Assembly: GCA_027577595.1 (NCBI GenBank) | Contig: JANBRJ010000058.1 | Coordinates: 1-64,000 of the forward strand | Direction: 5' to 3' | Source of the DNA: Coemansia sp. RSA 487 | Lineage: Eukaryota > Kickxellomycota > Kickxellomycetes > Kickxellales > Kickxellaceae | Length of the DNA stretch: 64,000 bases | Shown: positions 23,281 to 32,658 of the stretch, piece after piece | How the letters are laid out: each line of letters begins with the position of its first letter | Position numbering within the stretch: position 1 is the stretch's first letter | The notes under the pieces: generated by a model | What the model saw: the letters and a program-made list of their open reading frames with translations, nothing else | Told to the model about the DNA's origin: nothing | Database searches by the model: none | Position numbers and translations under genes: made by a program

Positions 23281-24620
23281 CATTTCAGACGATGCGGGCC
23301 AAACTCTGAAGTGGTTGAGTAGCAAGTTGCGAACAAACTATTTTCCTTCTAAAGACGATTGCGCCAATTGTTATTTTGACATTTTTCTATTCTTTCCGTT
23401 GCTTGGTGTAATAAACATTGCTGCTTGTCTATATATTTTATTGTAGCAATGTGAATAATAAACACGGAAAGAAAAGTAAGCAAGTGTATACTAAAGATAT
23501 GAATATTTCAGTTTACCTACGCAATCAATCGTCATGGCCTCCGCCAGTTGCTCCAGGCTCCAATCTCTCATGAACGTATGACAGAGTGGGAGTAATTGGA
23601 TGTAACCCCAGACACGATTTGTCTTTTACATGGTGTTTCGCATACTTTTATCCATTTCTATTTTTGCTGTTCCTTACCCACGCTATAAGCCTTCCATCTA
23701 CTTGTAACAGGAAACAGATCTGTTTCTGCTATCCGATGATAGAAAGATATACTGCCATTAACCAAATCCGAGCCTAACGATTGAACGCTACTTCATTGGC
23801 TAATAAATCCGATTAAGGAAACCTACTTGTGCAAATTGATGCTTTGCCTCAAAGTGAGGCTTCTGGATTATCGACACTTTATATTCTGAACTATATCCAT
23901 TACTAGCTTTCAAAACATAGCCACGTCAATAGAAGCTGATTCGGATTTTACGCCTTTCTGTTTCCTCTTTTACTCCAAAGCAATGGCAATGAATAAATAG
24001 ATTTCCTCCAAGTCTGGTGGTTTTTGTCAAGGAAAGCAAGCTATCGTTTAAAAATATTCCTAGTAGAAAAAGACCAACTGATAACCAGTTTTCGCTTGTG
24101 GAATTCCTCAACGTTCGCTTCATCCATTGCTCCATTGCGCTACTGAACATTTGTCATAAAATAGTTTTATCAACTTCTTTACAAACATGAGTGATATTTC
24201 TACAAATACGCCGACTAGAGAACAGATGCGTATTACAAATGAACCCAAGCCTATCAGTACCAGCTTAATTGCCAATATAATAATGCATCTAAGCGCAGAG
24301 AATGGGCGATATGTTAGATGCACCATTCTGTAGATTCATTCTGGTAACCGTCCTATTAAATACAGAATTATATATGCTTTGCTAGCTGATAGGCACCACT
24401 GCACAACAGAATAAATACCATCCACTCTTCTAGAAGTTATAAACGTATGTTAGTAAAATTATAGATTTTTTGATAGATTTCAATTGGTTGCAACGATCAC
24501 TACCTATCATCAAGGTCTCTTCGTTTAGTTTATTCATTTTGGCTTTCATAAAGGGACAATATATTCTTCACTTCTAATGTAATGGCCTCTAACATAAATT
24601 AAACAAAGAAAAGTCGACAG
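23281..24620. other. Intergenic between the F-box array and glucosidase II
   Basis: No gene supported. A short hairpin GCCTCA-AAG-TGAGGC lies at 23846-23860. A 47-codon frame at 24187 and overlapping minus frames at 23926-24326 lack domains and were not called. Confidence 0.45.
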
Positions 24621-27458
24621 CTAAAAGGTAATGTCCCAGTCACTACCAATGGGTACAGAAAGTCCGTTGATAGCGAACTTTGAGTCAGTTCTTCTGTCGC
24701 CGTAATCCAGTGCGAGTTTACGCGTATTAAGCCCTTTGTTGGTGCTAATTGTTGCATTGGAAACAGGATCTGCCATGCCGATAACAACAATGCTTTCAAC
24801 GACCACATCAGACATGCGTTCCAAATATTCCTTTTGTAGAGTAGAGTCAGCTGTGCGTGCAGAAGACCGCGATACAAGTTTGTTGCTGGCAAATGAGAAC
24901 TCGCGCTCAACGAATCCACCACTTTCATAGTCGTAGGACTCGCCGTCATCAACATATAGCTTTCCAGAAGCCGTGCCATCGCGGCTGATGTACACGTAAA
25001 GCGTAAATGGATCATGCTTCATAAAGGCTGAAGACTTGCGCTGGCGCTCGCGCGTAGGAATAATGGATCCGCCACGCACAAACACCAAAGTCTGCGCCAA
25101 ATCAACCACAAACTGACGCCTGATGGGAGCTAGATACGCCTGGTACGTGTACATGTTGTACCAGTTCTCCTGCGATGGGAACTTTACGCTCACTGGCCTT
25201 TCCAAATCGGCATCCATTGCCGGAGCAACCATGATGGAGGACCCGACCATAAATATTTTTTCCTCAGCGAAGACCTCTGGATCTTTAGGGAATTCCATCC
25301 ACATTGGACGCATAAGCGGCATGCCCGTCAAGCTTGCTTCGCGGAACAGCGTGTACCAGTAAGGAAGCATGCGGTACCGTTGGCAAACAGCGTTGCGTAT
25401 AAGCGAAAGATACGGCTCATCGTATAGCCAGGGCTCGCGCCGGTTGGTGTACCTGTGGGAGTGGGCACGGAAGAACGGATACCAGATGCCGAGCTGGTAC
25501 CAACGGACCAGCAACTCAGGCTCTGGGTTTCCAAAGAAGCCACCAACGTCTGCGCCTGAAAAATGAACTCCCGCAAGATTGTTGTTCAGAACCATCGGAA
25601 TCGACGCACGCAAATGGCCCCAGTCAGCGGTATTGTCACCGGTCCAAATGGCACCATACCGCTGCGATCCAGCAAAGAACGAGCGCGACAAAACGAATGG
25701 CCGCTTGGCAGGCGATTCACGCGCATGCAGGCCCTTGAATGTCGACTTGTGGTTGAGCATTCCATAAAGGTTGTGTACATCTCGGTGTTCCCAGCCGCCA
25801 TAGTGCTTGACGCTCTTTTCAGCAGTGCTTTCGGGCATTCTGAACGTTATCGGCTCGTTCATGTCGTTCCAAATAAACAGATCTTTGGTCGAACCGGGGT
25901 ACTTGTCCAGCTGGTACTGTTCACTGTACCATTTGACGGCATCGGGATTGAGGTAATCGATCCAGTTGGATTCTTTGGGCCAGCACCAGCCCTTGTAGCC
26001 ATCTGAGCCATTGGTATCCTTGATGAAATATCCATTCTCGTTGCCCTCTTTCCATATATGGTATGACGTTTCATACTTTACATGTGGGTCGATAATGGTC
26101 ACTAACTTGTGGCCATCGTATGACAGCTGCTTTTGCATGGCGATGGGATCGGGGAACTTTGTGTAGTCCCACGTAAAGTATCGCATTCCATCAGTATAGT
26201 CGATATCCAGCCAAATCACGTCATATGGAATGTCATACTCGTGCATCTTGTCGCTAACCATCAGCACATCCTCTTGGTCCAGATAGCTCCAGCGACAAGT
26301 GTGGTAGCCGAGGGCAAATTCCTGTGGCAAAGGCGTGGGCTCCACAAGCTCCGAGTACTGGCGGTACATGTCGGCCACCGAGGGACCAGGCATAAGGAAC
26401 AGATCCAAAACACCAGTCTCGCTAATCCAGTGCGTGGTGACAGAGCAGGGATCCCTTTCGCGAGTAATATCAACTAAAGTCTCCGAAGCATTCAGCCAAA
26501 AGACACCCACCGTGGCCTTTGAGCTGTGTGCAGTCATGAACGGAACCGAGCCGTAGAGCGGAATCGGGTCGTCCAACTCGTGCTCAAATACACCAACATT
26601 CCACAGACGGTATGGCTCGTTGTATCCGTCGACATCACCACAGGTCGTTTTCAGCGACAGCGACGTTGCATGCTCTGGAATTCCGTACACGTGTTCAAAG
26701 CCGACAAAGCGGACATCCATTCCAAACGACTCTGGGCCGCGCTCCTTGTGGTCAGTCCATGTCAAAAATGTATCCCTCCACTTGCCTGTAGTATCTCTGT
26801 CGATGGTCTCTTGGTCCGGTTTTGGACGTAGGTGCTCGAGGTGGAAGAAGCCCTTGCCGTTGAGCTCGATCATAGGCTCTCCGTCCTGCAAGTATGTCAG
26901 CGTCCACGGGTTCTCAGTTACACGCACGCTAAACGCAGAGTTCTTCTTGTCGGTGAAGCGCACAGTATGGACCTCTACGCCATTAACGTTCTCGCATGTA
27001 TGCTCGAGATCCTCTGCTGACGCATACTCCTGGCCGTTACCTTCGCCACGGAGTACATGCTTCGGAGTCTCGTCGTATCTTGGAAGAAGCGGTTCTTCCT
27101 CTTGCGCACGTACGCGGACTGTGCCGTTCTTCATGAAATGGACCTCGACCTTCAGAGGCACACTTATGGACTCGTGCTGAACTGTGGCGGCTAGCGTGTG
27201 CCCGTCAAGGCGAACACTGCCATCCACAACCTTGTACGCCGATGTTGGTGGAGGAGCGTCCCCGCTATCAGCAGCTTGCGCTGGGTGGTGCTCCATTGCC
27301 CTGGCATACTCGTGGTGGCGCAAGTAAAAGGTAATATCCTCGCTGGTCTTGAAATCATCGCGCTTGACGGCCATTGCTGCGTCTGATAGCAGAACCGCAG
27401 AAACGGCCGCATAAAACAGTGTGTTCACGCGGGCACGAAATGAATATTTACCAAACAT
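24621..27458 (-). CDS. ROT2: Glucosidase II alpha subunit (GH31)
   Basis: This 945-residue ER enzyme trims the inner alpha-1,3-linked glucoses from N-glycans during glycoprotein folding control, normally with a beta subunit. A signal peptide covers about residues 1-30 (LFYAAVSAVLLSDAAMA). The N-terminal GH31 sandwich includes YRLWNVGVFEHELDDPIPLYGSVPFM, typical of glucosidase II. The catalytic barrel has DVIWLDIDYTDGMRYFTWD, the nucleophile motif WNDMNEP (Asp about 532) and the acid/base motif GDNTADW (Asp about 608), then SGADVGGFFGNPEPELLVRWYQLG. The C-terminal beta domains complete the usual length. No HDEL-type tail is expected for the alpha subunit, and none is seen. No intron. Confidence 0.95.
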   Translation of the reverse strand: MFGKYSFRARVNTLFYAAVSAVLLSDAAMAVKRDDFKTSEDITFYLRHHEYARAMEHHPAQAADSGDAPPPTSAYKVVDGSVRLDGHTLAATVQHESISVPLKVEVHFMKNGTVRVRAQEEEPLLPRYDETPKHVLRGEGNGQEYASAEDLEHTCENVNGVEVHTVRFTDKKNSAFSVRVTENPWTLTYLQDGEPMIELNGKGFFHLEHLRPKPDQETIDRDTTGKWRDTFLTWTDHKERGPESFGMDVRFVGFEHVYGIPEHATSLSLKTTCGDVDGYNEPYRLWNVGVFEHELDDPIPLYGSVPFMTAHSSKATVGVFWLNASETLVDITRERDPCSVTTHWISETGVLDLFLMPGPSVADMYRQYSELVEPTPLPQEFALGYHTCRWSYLDQEDVLMVSDKMHEYDIPYDVIWLDIDYTDGMRYFTWDYTKFPDPIAMQKQLSYDGHKLVTIIDPHVKYETSYHIWKEGNENGYFIKDTNGSDGYKGWCWPKESNWIDYLNPDAVKWYSEQYQLDKYPGSTKDLFIWNDMNEPITFRMPESTAEKSVKHYGGWEHRDVHNLYGMLNHKSTFKGLHARESPAKRPFVLSRSFFAGSQRYGAIWTGDNTADWGHLRASIPMVLNNNLAGVHFSGADVGGFFGNPEPELLVRWYQLGIWYPFFRAHSHRYTNRREPWLYDEPYLSLIRNAVCQRYRMLPYWYTLFREASLTGMPLMRPMWMEFPKDPEVFAEEKIFMVGSSIMVAPAMDADLERPVSVKFPSQENWYNMYTYQAYLAPIRRQFVVDLAQTLVFVRGGSIIPTRERQRKSSAFMKHDPFTLYVYISRDGTASGKLYVDDGESYDYESGGFVEREFSFASNKLVSRSSARTADSTLQKEYLERMSDVVVESIVVIGMADPVSNATISTNKGLNTRKLALDYGDRRTDSKFAINGLSVPIGSDWDITF

Positions 27459-28099
27459 CTATAAGAAAGTGTAAATAACTAAAAAGATTGAAATATATTG
27501 GATCCAGAAAAAGGAAGCTGTTTTTGTTCTAAAGTGCTCTGACAAATATATATGGAAAGCAATGTATGTATGCTATTGAACTCCTCCCGCTCCAGAATCT
27601 GAGCATGAGAGCAAGATCAACTTCAAACTCTGAGGAGGAAAGTAAAAGCTCAGTGAGACTCATATTCAAGTTGCAAGCAATAACTCGAAAAAAAAACGCT
27701 GCAATGCAAGGCTTTACCATGTGAGTATGTATCTTTCTGTATTTCTTTTATTAGGGTTTATTATCCATCTAGCAACGTTCAAAGATTTGCAGAAAGCAGC
27801 TGCAGCAGAACAGCAAATCGGAAACTGCTCTCACAGTGGGGAGACATACTCTTGTTATTCTACCATCAAGAGAGACCTGATGAAAAAATGGACATGAAAC
27901 TCCATTTTTGAAATGTGTTATTTTTTCACCATACCATTGAACTGTGGAAAATGCTATATGCACACAGCAATAAGCTATGCATGGGTTTGTCGCTTTGGAT
28001 ATCTCACAATAAGGAAGATAAGTTTATTCAAAACTCTGAAAAAGTCAGCTGACAAAGCATGTTGAAAGGCGATGTGTTTGTTATACACATGTTGATTTG
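27459..28099. other. Intergenic
   Basis: Promoter side of ROT2 and 3' side of the PPPY membrane protein. No gene or clear motif seen. Confidence 0.45.
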
Positions 28100-28573
28100 T
28101 TATTTATAGTTCATATAAACGGGCTTTGTTGCATCCGTGCCTATATTCGGGGCAGATCCAATGTACGGAGGTGGCGAGCAAGACGCCTGAGGTTTAAGAG
28201 CTGCAGCAACTGGCTTTCTAATATCAAACATTTCGCTGTGCATTCGATAGACATCCTCATGCGTTAGTGGCTGGCAATCATTGTGCGCCGGCGAGTACCT
28301 TGGTAGAGGCTCCGAAAGTCTAAGATCGTAGATATATGCTTTTTGTGGCCGAGATCTCCTACGCTTGCGCCGATGCTGGATTATAATGAATATGATTGTA
28401 ACTATAATAACGGACCCTAGAATAGCTGACCAGATGATGTGCATCTTTGGATTGCGCTTGAACAAACAAAACCCATTGCCATTACAAGACATTTCATTTG
28501 TTGAAAGCTCTTTCAGGACATGGTGGTTGCGATTAGAGTCATCCAGAAGTTTTGCGTCTGATGTGGTATTCAT
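28100..28573 (-). CDS. Single-pass membrane protein with a PPPY motif
   Basis: This 157-residue protein has a 44-residue N-terminal part with two Cys (C30 and C36), one membrane helix (MHIIWSAILGSVIIVTIIFI, about 44-66), and a basic stop-transfer cluster HRRKRRRSRPQK. The cytosolic tail holds LPRY (90-93) and PPPY (134-137). PPxY motifs bind WW domains of Nedd4/Rsp5 ubiquitin ligases in many eukaryotes, so an adaptor or cargo for endosomal ubiquitination is plausible. Orientation follows from the positive-inside rule. I recognise no named family. It is coded on the same strand as ROT2 about 640 bp away. Composition is coherent and the motif layout unlikely by chance. Confidence 0.6.
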   Translation of the reverse strand: MNTTSDAKLLDDSNRNHHVLKELSTNEMSCNGNGFCLFKRNPKMHIIWSAILGSVIIVTIIFIIIQHRRKRRRSRPQKAYIYDLRLSEPLPRYSPAHNDCQPLTHEDVYRMHSEMFDIRKPVAAALKPQASCSPPPYIGSAPNIGTDATKPVYMNYK

Positions 28574-29215
28574 TGTGTTTTAAATATACAAATGAAAAAG
28601 AAAAGAGCAAGAGAAACAGAATGGAAAAGATTTTATTTGATGAATTCAACTGCCATTTCTCCTTGTATTGGATTATTTTATAGAGCACGCATTTATTGCT
28701 AAATTCTACATGCGTTCAAGGCGTTAGAGACTAAACAGAAGCATTTCCGTGAGATAAAAATAGTGGATACCGCCTCATATCATGCCATTATTGGCCATCC
28801 TTTGCATTTAACATATTGCTAAATCCCAAAACAGCATAACCAGCAAAGGGATACTTCAATCCACCAATAATGCAAAAATAAAGGTGTAGAACTTTAAACC
28901 GTGGTGATCTAGAATGAATTCGAAATATTTAATTAACACAAATGACCACTGGTTTCAGAGAGGGATCTAGAATGCTAGCAGATTACATTACTCAGCATAT
29001 GACAAACTTGGCTAATCAAAGCGACTATAGTTGGGTATTTATATTGAAACCTTTATAAGAATAAAAAGGCATAGGAAATTAGGCCAACTATTGTGATTTT
29101 TGTCGTCCTATCGATCCTGAAAACAAGAAAACCTTGAGACCAAAATGTCAAAGAAAACAAATATCATAACGATATTGCTGGTAGAAAAACGTATTCCTGA
29201 CTCGTAACATCTTGT
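28574..29215. other. Intergenic
   Basis: AT-rich, between two minus-strand genes; nothing recognised. Confidence 0.45.
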
Positions 29216-29485
29216 TTAGAAGTAGGAGAACAGAGCAGCGCCTGCAAGAAGGACAGAGCCCATAGAAATGACGTTGCTAGCGGCACCGCTTGTGTGGGTC
29301 ACGGTGGTAGTGGTGTCCTGGCCGGCGTTCTGGACAACGGAGGCCTGCTGAACAGCAACAGGCTGGGGGTTGGCAACGTAGTTGCCGCCGAAGACGGTGG
29401 TGTAGACCTTCTGGTGGTCGCCGGCGGGTGGGTTGGCGGCAGCAAGGGCGGCGGTGGCAGCAAGAGCAATGACGGTGGACTGCAT
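29216..29485 (-). CDS. Small GPI-anchored-type cell-wall protein
   Basis: This 89-residue protein has a signal peptide (MQSTVIALAATAALAAA, residues 1-17), a short mature part rich in Val, Thr, Ala, Gln and Ser (YTTVFGGNYVANPQPVAV, then DTTTTVTHTSGAASN), and a hydrophobic C-terminal tail (ISMGSVLLAGAALFSYF). Small residues just before the tail suit GPI attachment, and the Thr/Ser cluster suits O-mannosylation. Codon use is GC-rich relative to the AT-rich flanks, suggesting good expression. Likely cell-surface structural role; no specific family named. Confidence 0.7.
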   Translation of the reverse strand: MQSTVIALAATAALAAANPPAGDHQKVYTTVFGGNYVANPQPVAVQQASVVQNAGQDTTTTVTHTSGAASNVISMGSVLLAGAALFSYF

Positions 29486-30854
29486 TTTCGAAATAGGAGA
29501 ATTAGTGTTTGATACCTTTATTATTATCTAATGAGAAGATTTTGTACTGAAGATGTTGGAATCGGTTTGGAAATGTGGATGGGAAAGGGAAGAATTCTCC
29601 CTCGGTATTTGTAGTCGACTTCGACCTTGTTTGAAAGCCTGCTCTTTGGATTTGGACTCTACGTAATTCGTAAATATTTCTAAAGTATGTTTTTTTAGTA
29701 TATATTTACTCTACTAGCCAATCAATAAGTAACCAATACTAACTTTCCGCCGATCACTCCTAAAGGGTTTCATGTTAGCTTCGGTATGCTTTTTTTACTA
29801 GGCATTTTTGTCTTACCAATCCGTCAAAAGTGCCTGTTGTTTCAGCAAATCGCAAGCAGCATATTGGTATGCATGGATATGTGATGATTCATCGACGTCG
29901 TTTGCGAAAACTATAGACCGTTGTTCGCGTTTGTTTCATATCGATGGACTGACAATATATATGCTATTCAACCCGATTGGTTCAATTGTTCGAACATGGG
30001 CCTAGGCAAAAAGAAAGGACAGATGACGTTTATATGATTAATTTCTCTACAGTTAGCATCTCTAGATGCATAAAGTATTGTGCAACAATGACAATGCTGA
30101 TAAAGCGAATATCAAAGCATTTTCGTTTATAAAACCTGCCGCTGCTCTGCGCTGGTCACTCTGTTTTTGTTTCTTTCTTTTTTTTTGAATATCAATAATA
30201 AAGGGATTATTCTACTATATATCTCCGGTTCTAGGCTATTGCTTCTTTTTCATTGCTGAGACTGACCTGAAACACGATCAACCATCAAATAACAAACACT
30301 GACTATTGTGTTCTCGACTCGCCAAAATATAAAAATATGAATCATATTCTTTTCCGCGTTGGTAAATTTATGATCCCAGCAGAGTCGGCGCCTTTGCTTG
30401 CTGCAGTATCGGGAGCGTGTATGTATGGAATATACACAGGCGTCAGCCACCTGGGCCGACCTGAGATACGCAAGCACCGCAGCAACCAGCATTAAGGTTT
30501 ATTTATTATTCCAATGATTAAATTATAATTTTTTTGCAAATACTGTATTTTGCATAATTAATTGCGTCAAATAAGAAGGGATATATATGCGCGTAAAATG
30601 GTAAAAAGTTTGTGGTGGCGATAACGCAGTTTGCAGTCCGAGAAAAAGCTGCTTGCGCAGGTGTGGCAGGCTGTTTGTGTCGGCTGGCGCTATATTTGTG
30701 CTTGGAAGCAAGAGGCGCAAACCGAGCTTTGTGGAGAAAGCTGCTCGCTGCTACACGCCCACTATTTCGCACTAAAGTGGATTGGCTTCTTCCTCATCCT
30801 CTGTCTGTATTTTCAACGTGGTTAGTTAACATTGAGCTTAACAAAACCTAGCAA
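29486..30854. other. Intergenic
   Basis: Upstream of the small GPI-type gene. Several frames of 60-85 codons exist on both strands (for example 30250-30492 and 30518-30772, minus) but none has a recognisable domain or convincing signal peptide. Confidence 0.4.
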
Positions 30855-31320
30855 TCTGAAGAGATACCACTTACCTTGAACAAAAATCCAACTGCAGTGC
30901 TGGCAAATATCAAGAAAGGCCTATGAGGCATTCAACGGCCTGGCCATATCAGTATCAGCACTACACAGGCATTTGGTTGGAAAATACTGCCCACCAACGA
31001 GAGAAGATGAAAAAGTGCTCTGCTACGGTCTCCTTGAGTGCACCAACGAACTATGGATGGACCTGTGGAAGTGGATGGTATTTTGACTCCTCGTTCACGC
31101 ACGTACAACCAAGCTCTTATTGCCGTTCTCAATTTTAAGCATATTTTCCATAGCCTTCGCAATCATGGTGAGACTCCAGCGCGCTTTTGTCACAGTCAGT
31201 CTGTTGTCATTGCTACCACCGATGACCAGCAGGCCCCAAGAAGTAAAGGAAGGCGACGGCGAGGACGGACAAACAACAGCCACCACGAAATGCAGTCAAG
31301 ACTATAGCCGCGGCAAGCCT
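30855..31320 (+). mobile_element. Decayed DNA-transposon transposase (IS630/Tc1-like)
   Basis: Fragments in different frames resemble the N-terminal half of fungal IS630/Tc1-type transposases with a DDE endonuclease. LNKNPTAVLANIKKGL (about 30878-30925) is followed in another frame by YEAFNGLAISVSALHRHLVGKYC, which looks like the helix-turn-helix part, and by a degraded TNELWMDL stretch near where the first catalytic Asp region would lie. No intact catalytic triad, no C-terminal half and no terminal repeats could be seen. Multiple stops and frame changes. The assignment is from remembered family patterns and is tentative. Confidence 0.4.
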
Positions 31321-31780
31321 TAGTTCTAGGATAGGATGCTGTCCCTTTTGCACAATATCGGTTCAAAGTACAAGAATCAGGAAGACAAAGGTGTGCACAA
31401 ACTGAGACTGCCAGATGTTGTCGCCGTGCCCAACTCCCCAGTTTTTTTATAGTACGTTCAATATCGACAGTCTCGGCGTGCTATGACGCAGTATTCTCCT
31501 TTTTTTATGAAGGCTGTCAGAGGGTAAAAATGCGTCATACGACCTGTGTTTTCTTTTCACTTTGTGAATCTTTTTTTGGAAGATATAATTTCTTGTGCAC
31601 CCCTCTTTTTACACACGTAGAAGAGAAAAGAAAAGGCGTGTGCATGTTATCCATGATTGGAAGGTACACCTTTGCTTGTTCATGTTTTTTTTCCATATTA
31701 CTTAAAGATGTCGTTTTCCTTTGGCAGATAGCTGAATGCACCCCCATTATTACATAATTCAACCAACTTACATTCCAGCC

Positions 31781-32185
31781 ATGATTAGTGACCTTTTATT
31801 CTTTACTTTTGTTTTCCTCCTTTTATTGACGCTGACGATAATAGTTCATGCAGTAGAGTACTTTGTGTTTGGCCACACATGGGAACGGCATGAGGAGGAA
31901 AGCACACCGATGCTACCCGTATACCAGCAGCCGATGGAAGATGGCCGTGGATTTGTACGCTGTGGAAAATGCAACAGATTCTGCCCACAAGAGTTTGCTG
32001 GCGATGCAGCTACAAAGACACCATGTATATTTTGCCAAAATCCCATAGACGCACTCAAAGGGAAGAAGGGCAGATACAGCGAGGAGCAGTTGGCAGATAG
32101 AGGCATCCGACGCCAATACTCGTACGATTCGTTGGATCCAACTTCTCTCTATACAAGCAAGCGAGGGTCATTTGTGGTGCGCTGA
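31781..32185 (+). CDS. Small membrane-anchored protein with a Cys cluster
   Basis: The 134-residue protein starts at ATG 31781; an earlier in-frame ATG at 31736 would add 15 residues before the hydrophobic segment. Residues 4-30 are a strong membrane helix or uncleaved signal anchor (LLFFTFVFLLLLTLTIIVHAV). A zinc-ribbon-like set follows: C61-x2-C64-x3-C68 and C82-x2-C85 (CGKCNRFC and CIFCQN). The tail is basic and Tyr/Ser-rich. The Cys spacing suggests a metal-binding knuckle facing the cytosol. I do not recognise a named family. It is followed by AT-rich sequence and lies 470 bp before the DDIAS-like gene. Confidence 0.55.
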   Translation: MISDLLFFTFVFLLLLTLTIIVHAVEYFVFGHTWERHEEESTPMLPVYQQPMEDGRGFVRCGKCNRFCPQEFAGDAATKTPCIFCQNPIDALKGKKGRYSEEQLADRGIRRQYSYDSLDPTSLYTSKRGSFVVR

Positions 32186-32658
32186 AAGTTCCTCCCTTTT
32201 GGTAGAACCCCTCTTCATTCCTGCATAGGGAATGGCCAATGGAGGAAGAAATGAATGTCTAGAGAACCCCCTCCCCCATTAATTCATCCGCACGATTAAA
32301 GTGACTGCTGGCTTGGGTGTTCACATTTCTAGAAGAAAAAAGAACAGATTTAAAGTCTCATTACGCCCAGATGATGAAATTTTTGTCAGAGATGGGAGAA
32401 AGGCTCGGCTATATCCTGTTACTGGGTTGATTTTCTATTTTTCCGTTCTTTTCCTCATCTGACAAAAAGGTTCACATGTGTTGCGTGACGTAGTACTTAG
32501 GGCCTTCTATTTTCTTTTCTTTTTTTTTGGTGTTCCTCCCACCACCCCCAGCTCCCACCATCTTTTCTTTTTATTAATTCGTCTGCTTTTGTTTCATAAT
32601 TGTATATATAGTTTTTTGTTTTTGTTTTTTACAAAGGACTTTTTGTTTTTGTAAATGA
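32186..32658. other. Intergenic, upstream of the DDIAS-like gene
   Basis: Contains T- and C-rich tracts (32505-32560). TTGCTTCAAGTGCAG at 32668-32682, just inside the next frame, resembles a 3' splice site, so a short upstream exon could lie in this stretch; none was found. Confidence 0.4.

Noticed and set aside
24187-24330. 47-codon plus-strand frame MSDISTNTPTREQ...
   Set aside because: Coherent composition but too short, with no known homolog; could be a family fragment but unsupported.
30250-30772. Minus-strand frames of 80 and 84 codons, the first with a hydrophobic start
   Set aside because: Signal peptide prediction by eye is weak and Cys spacing shows no known pattern.
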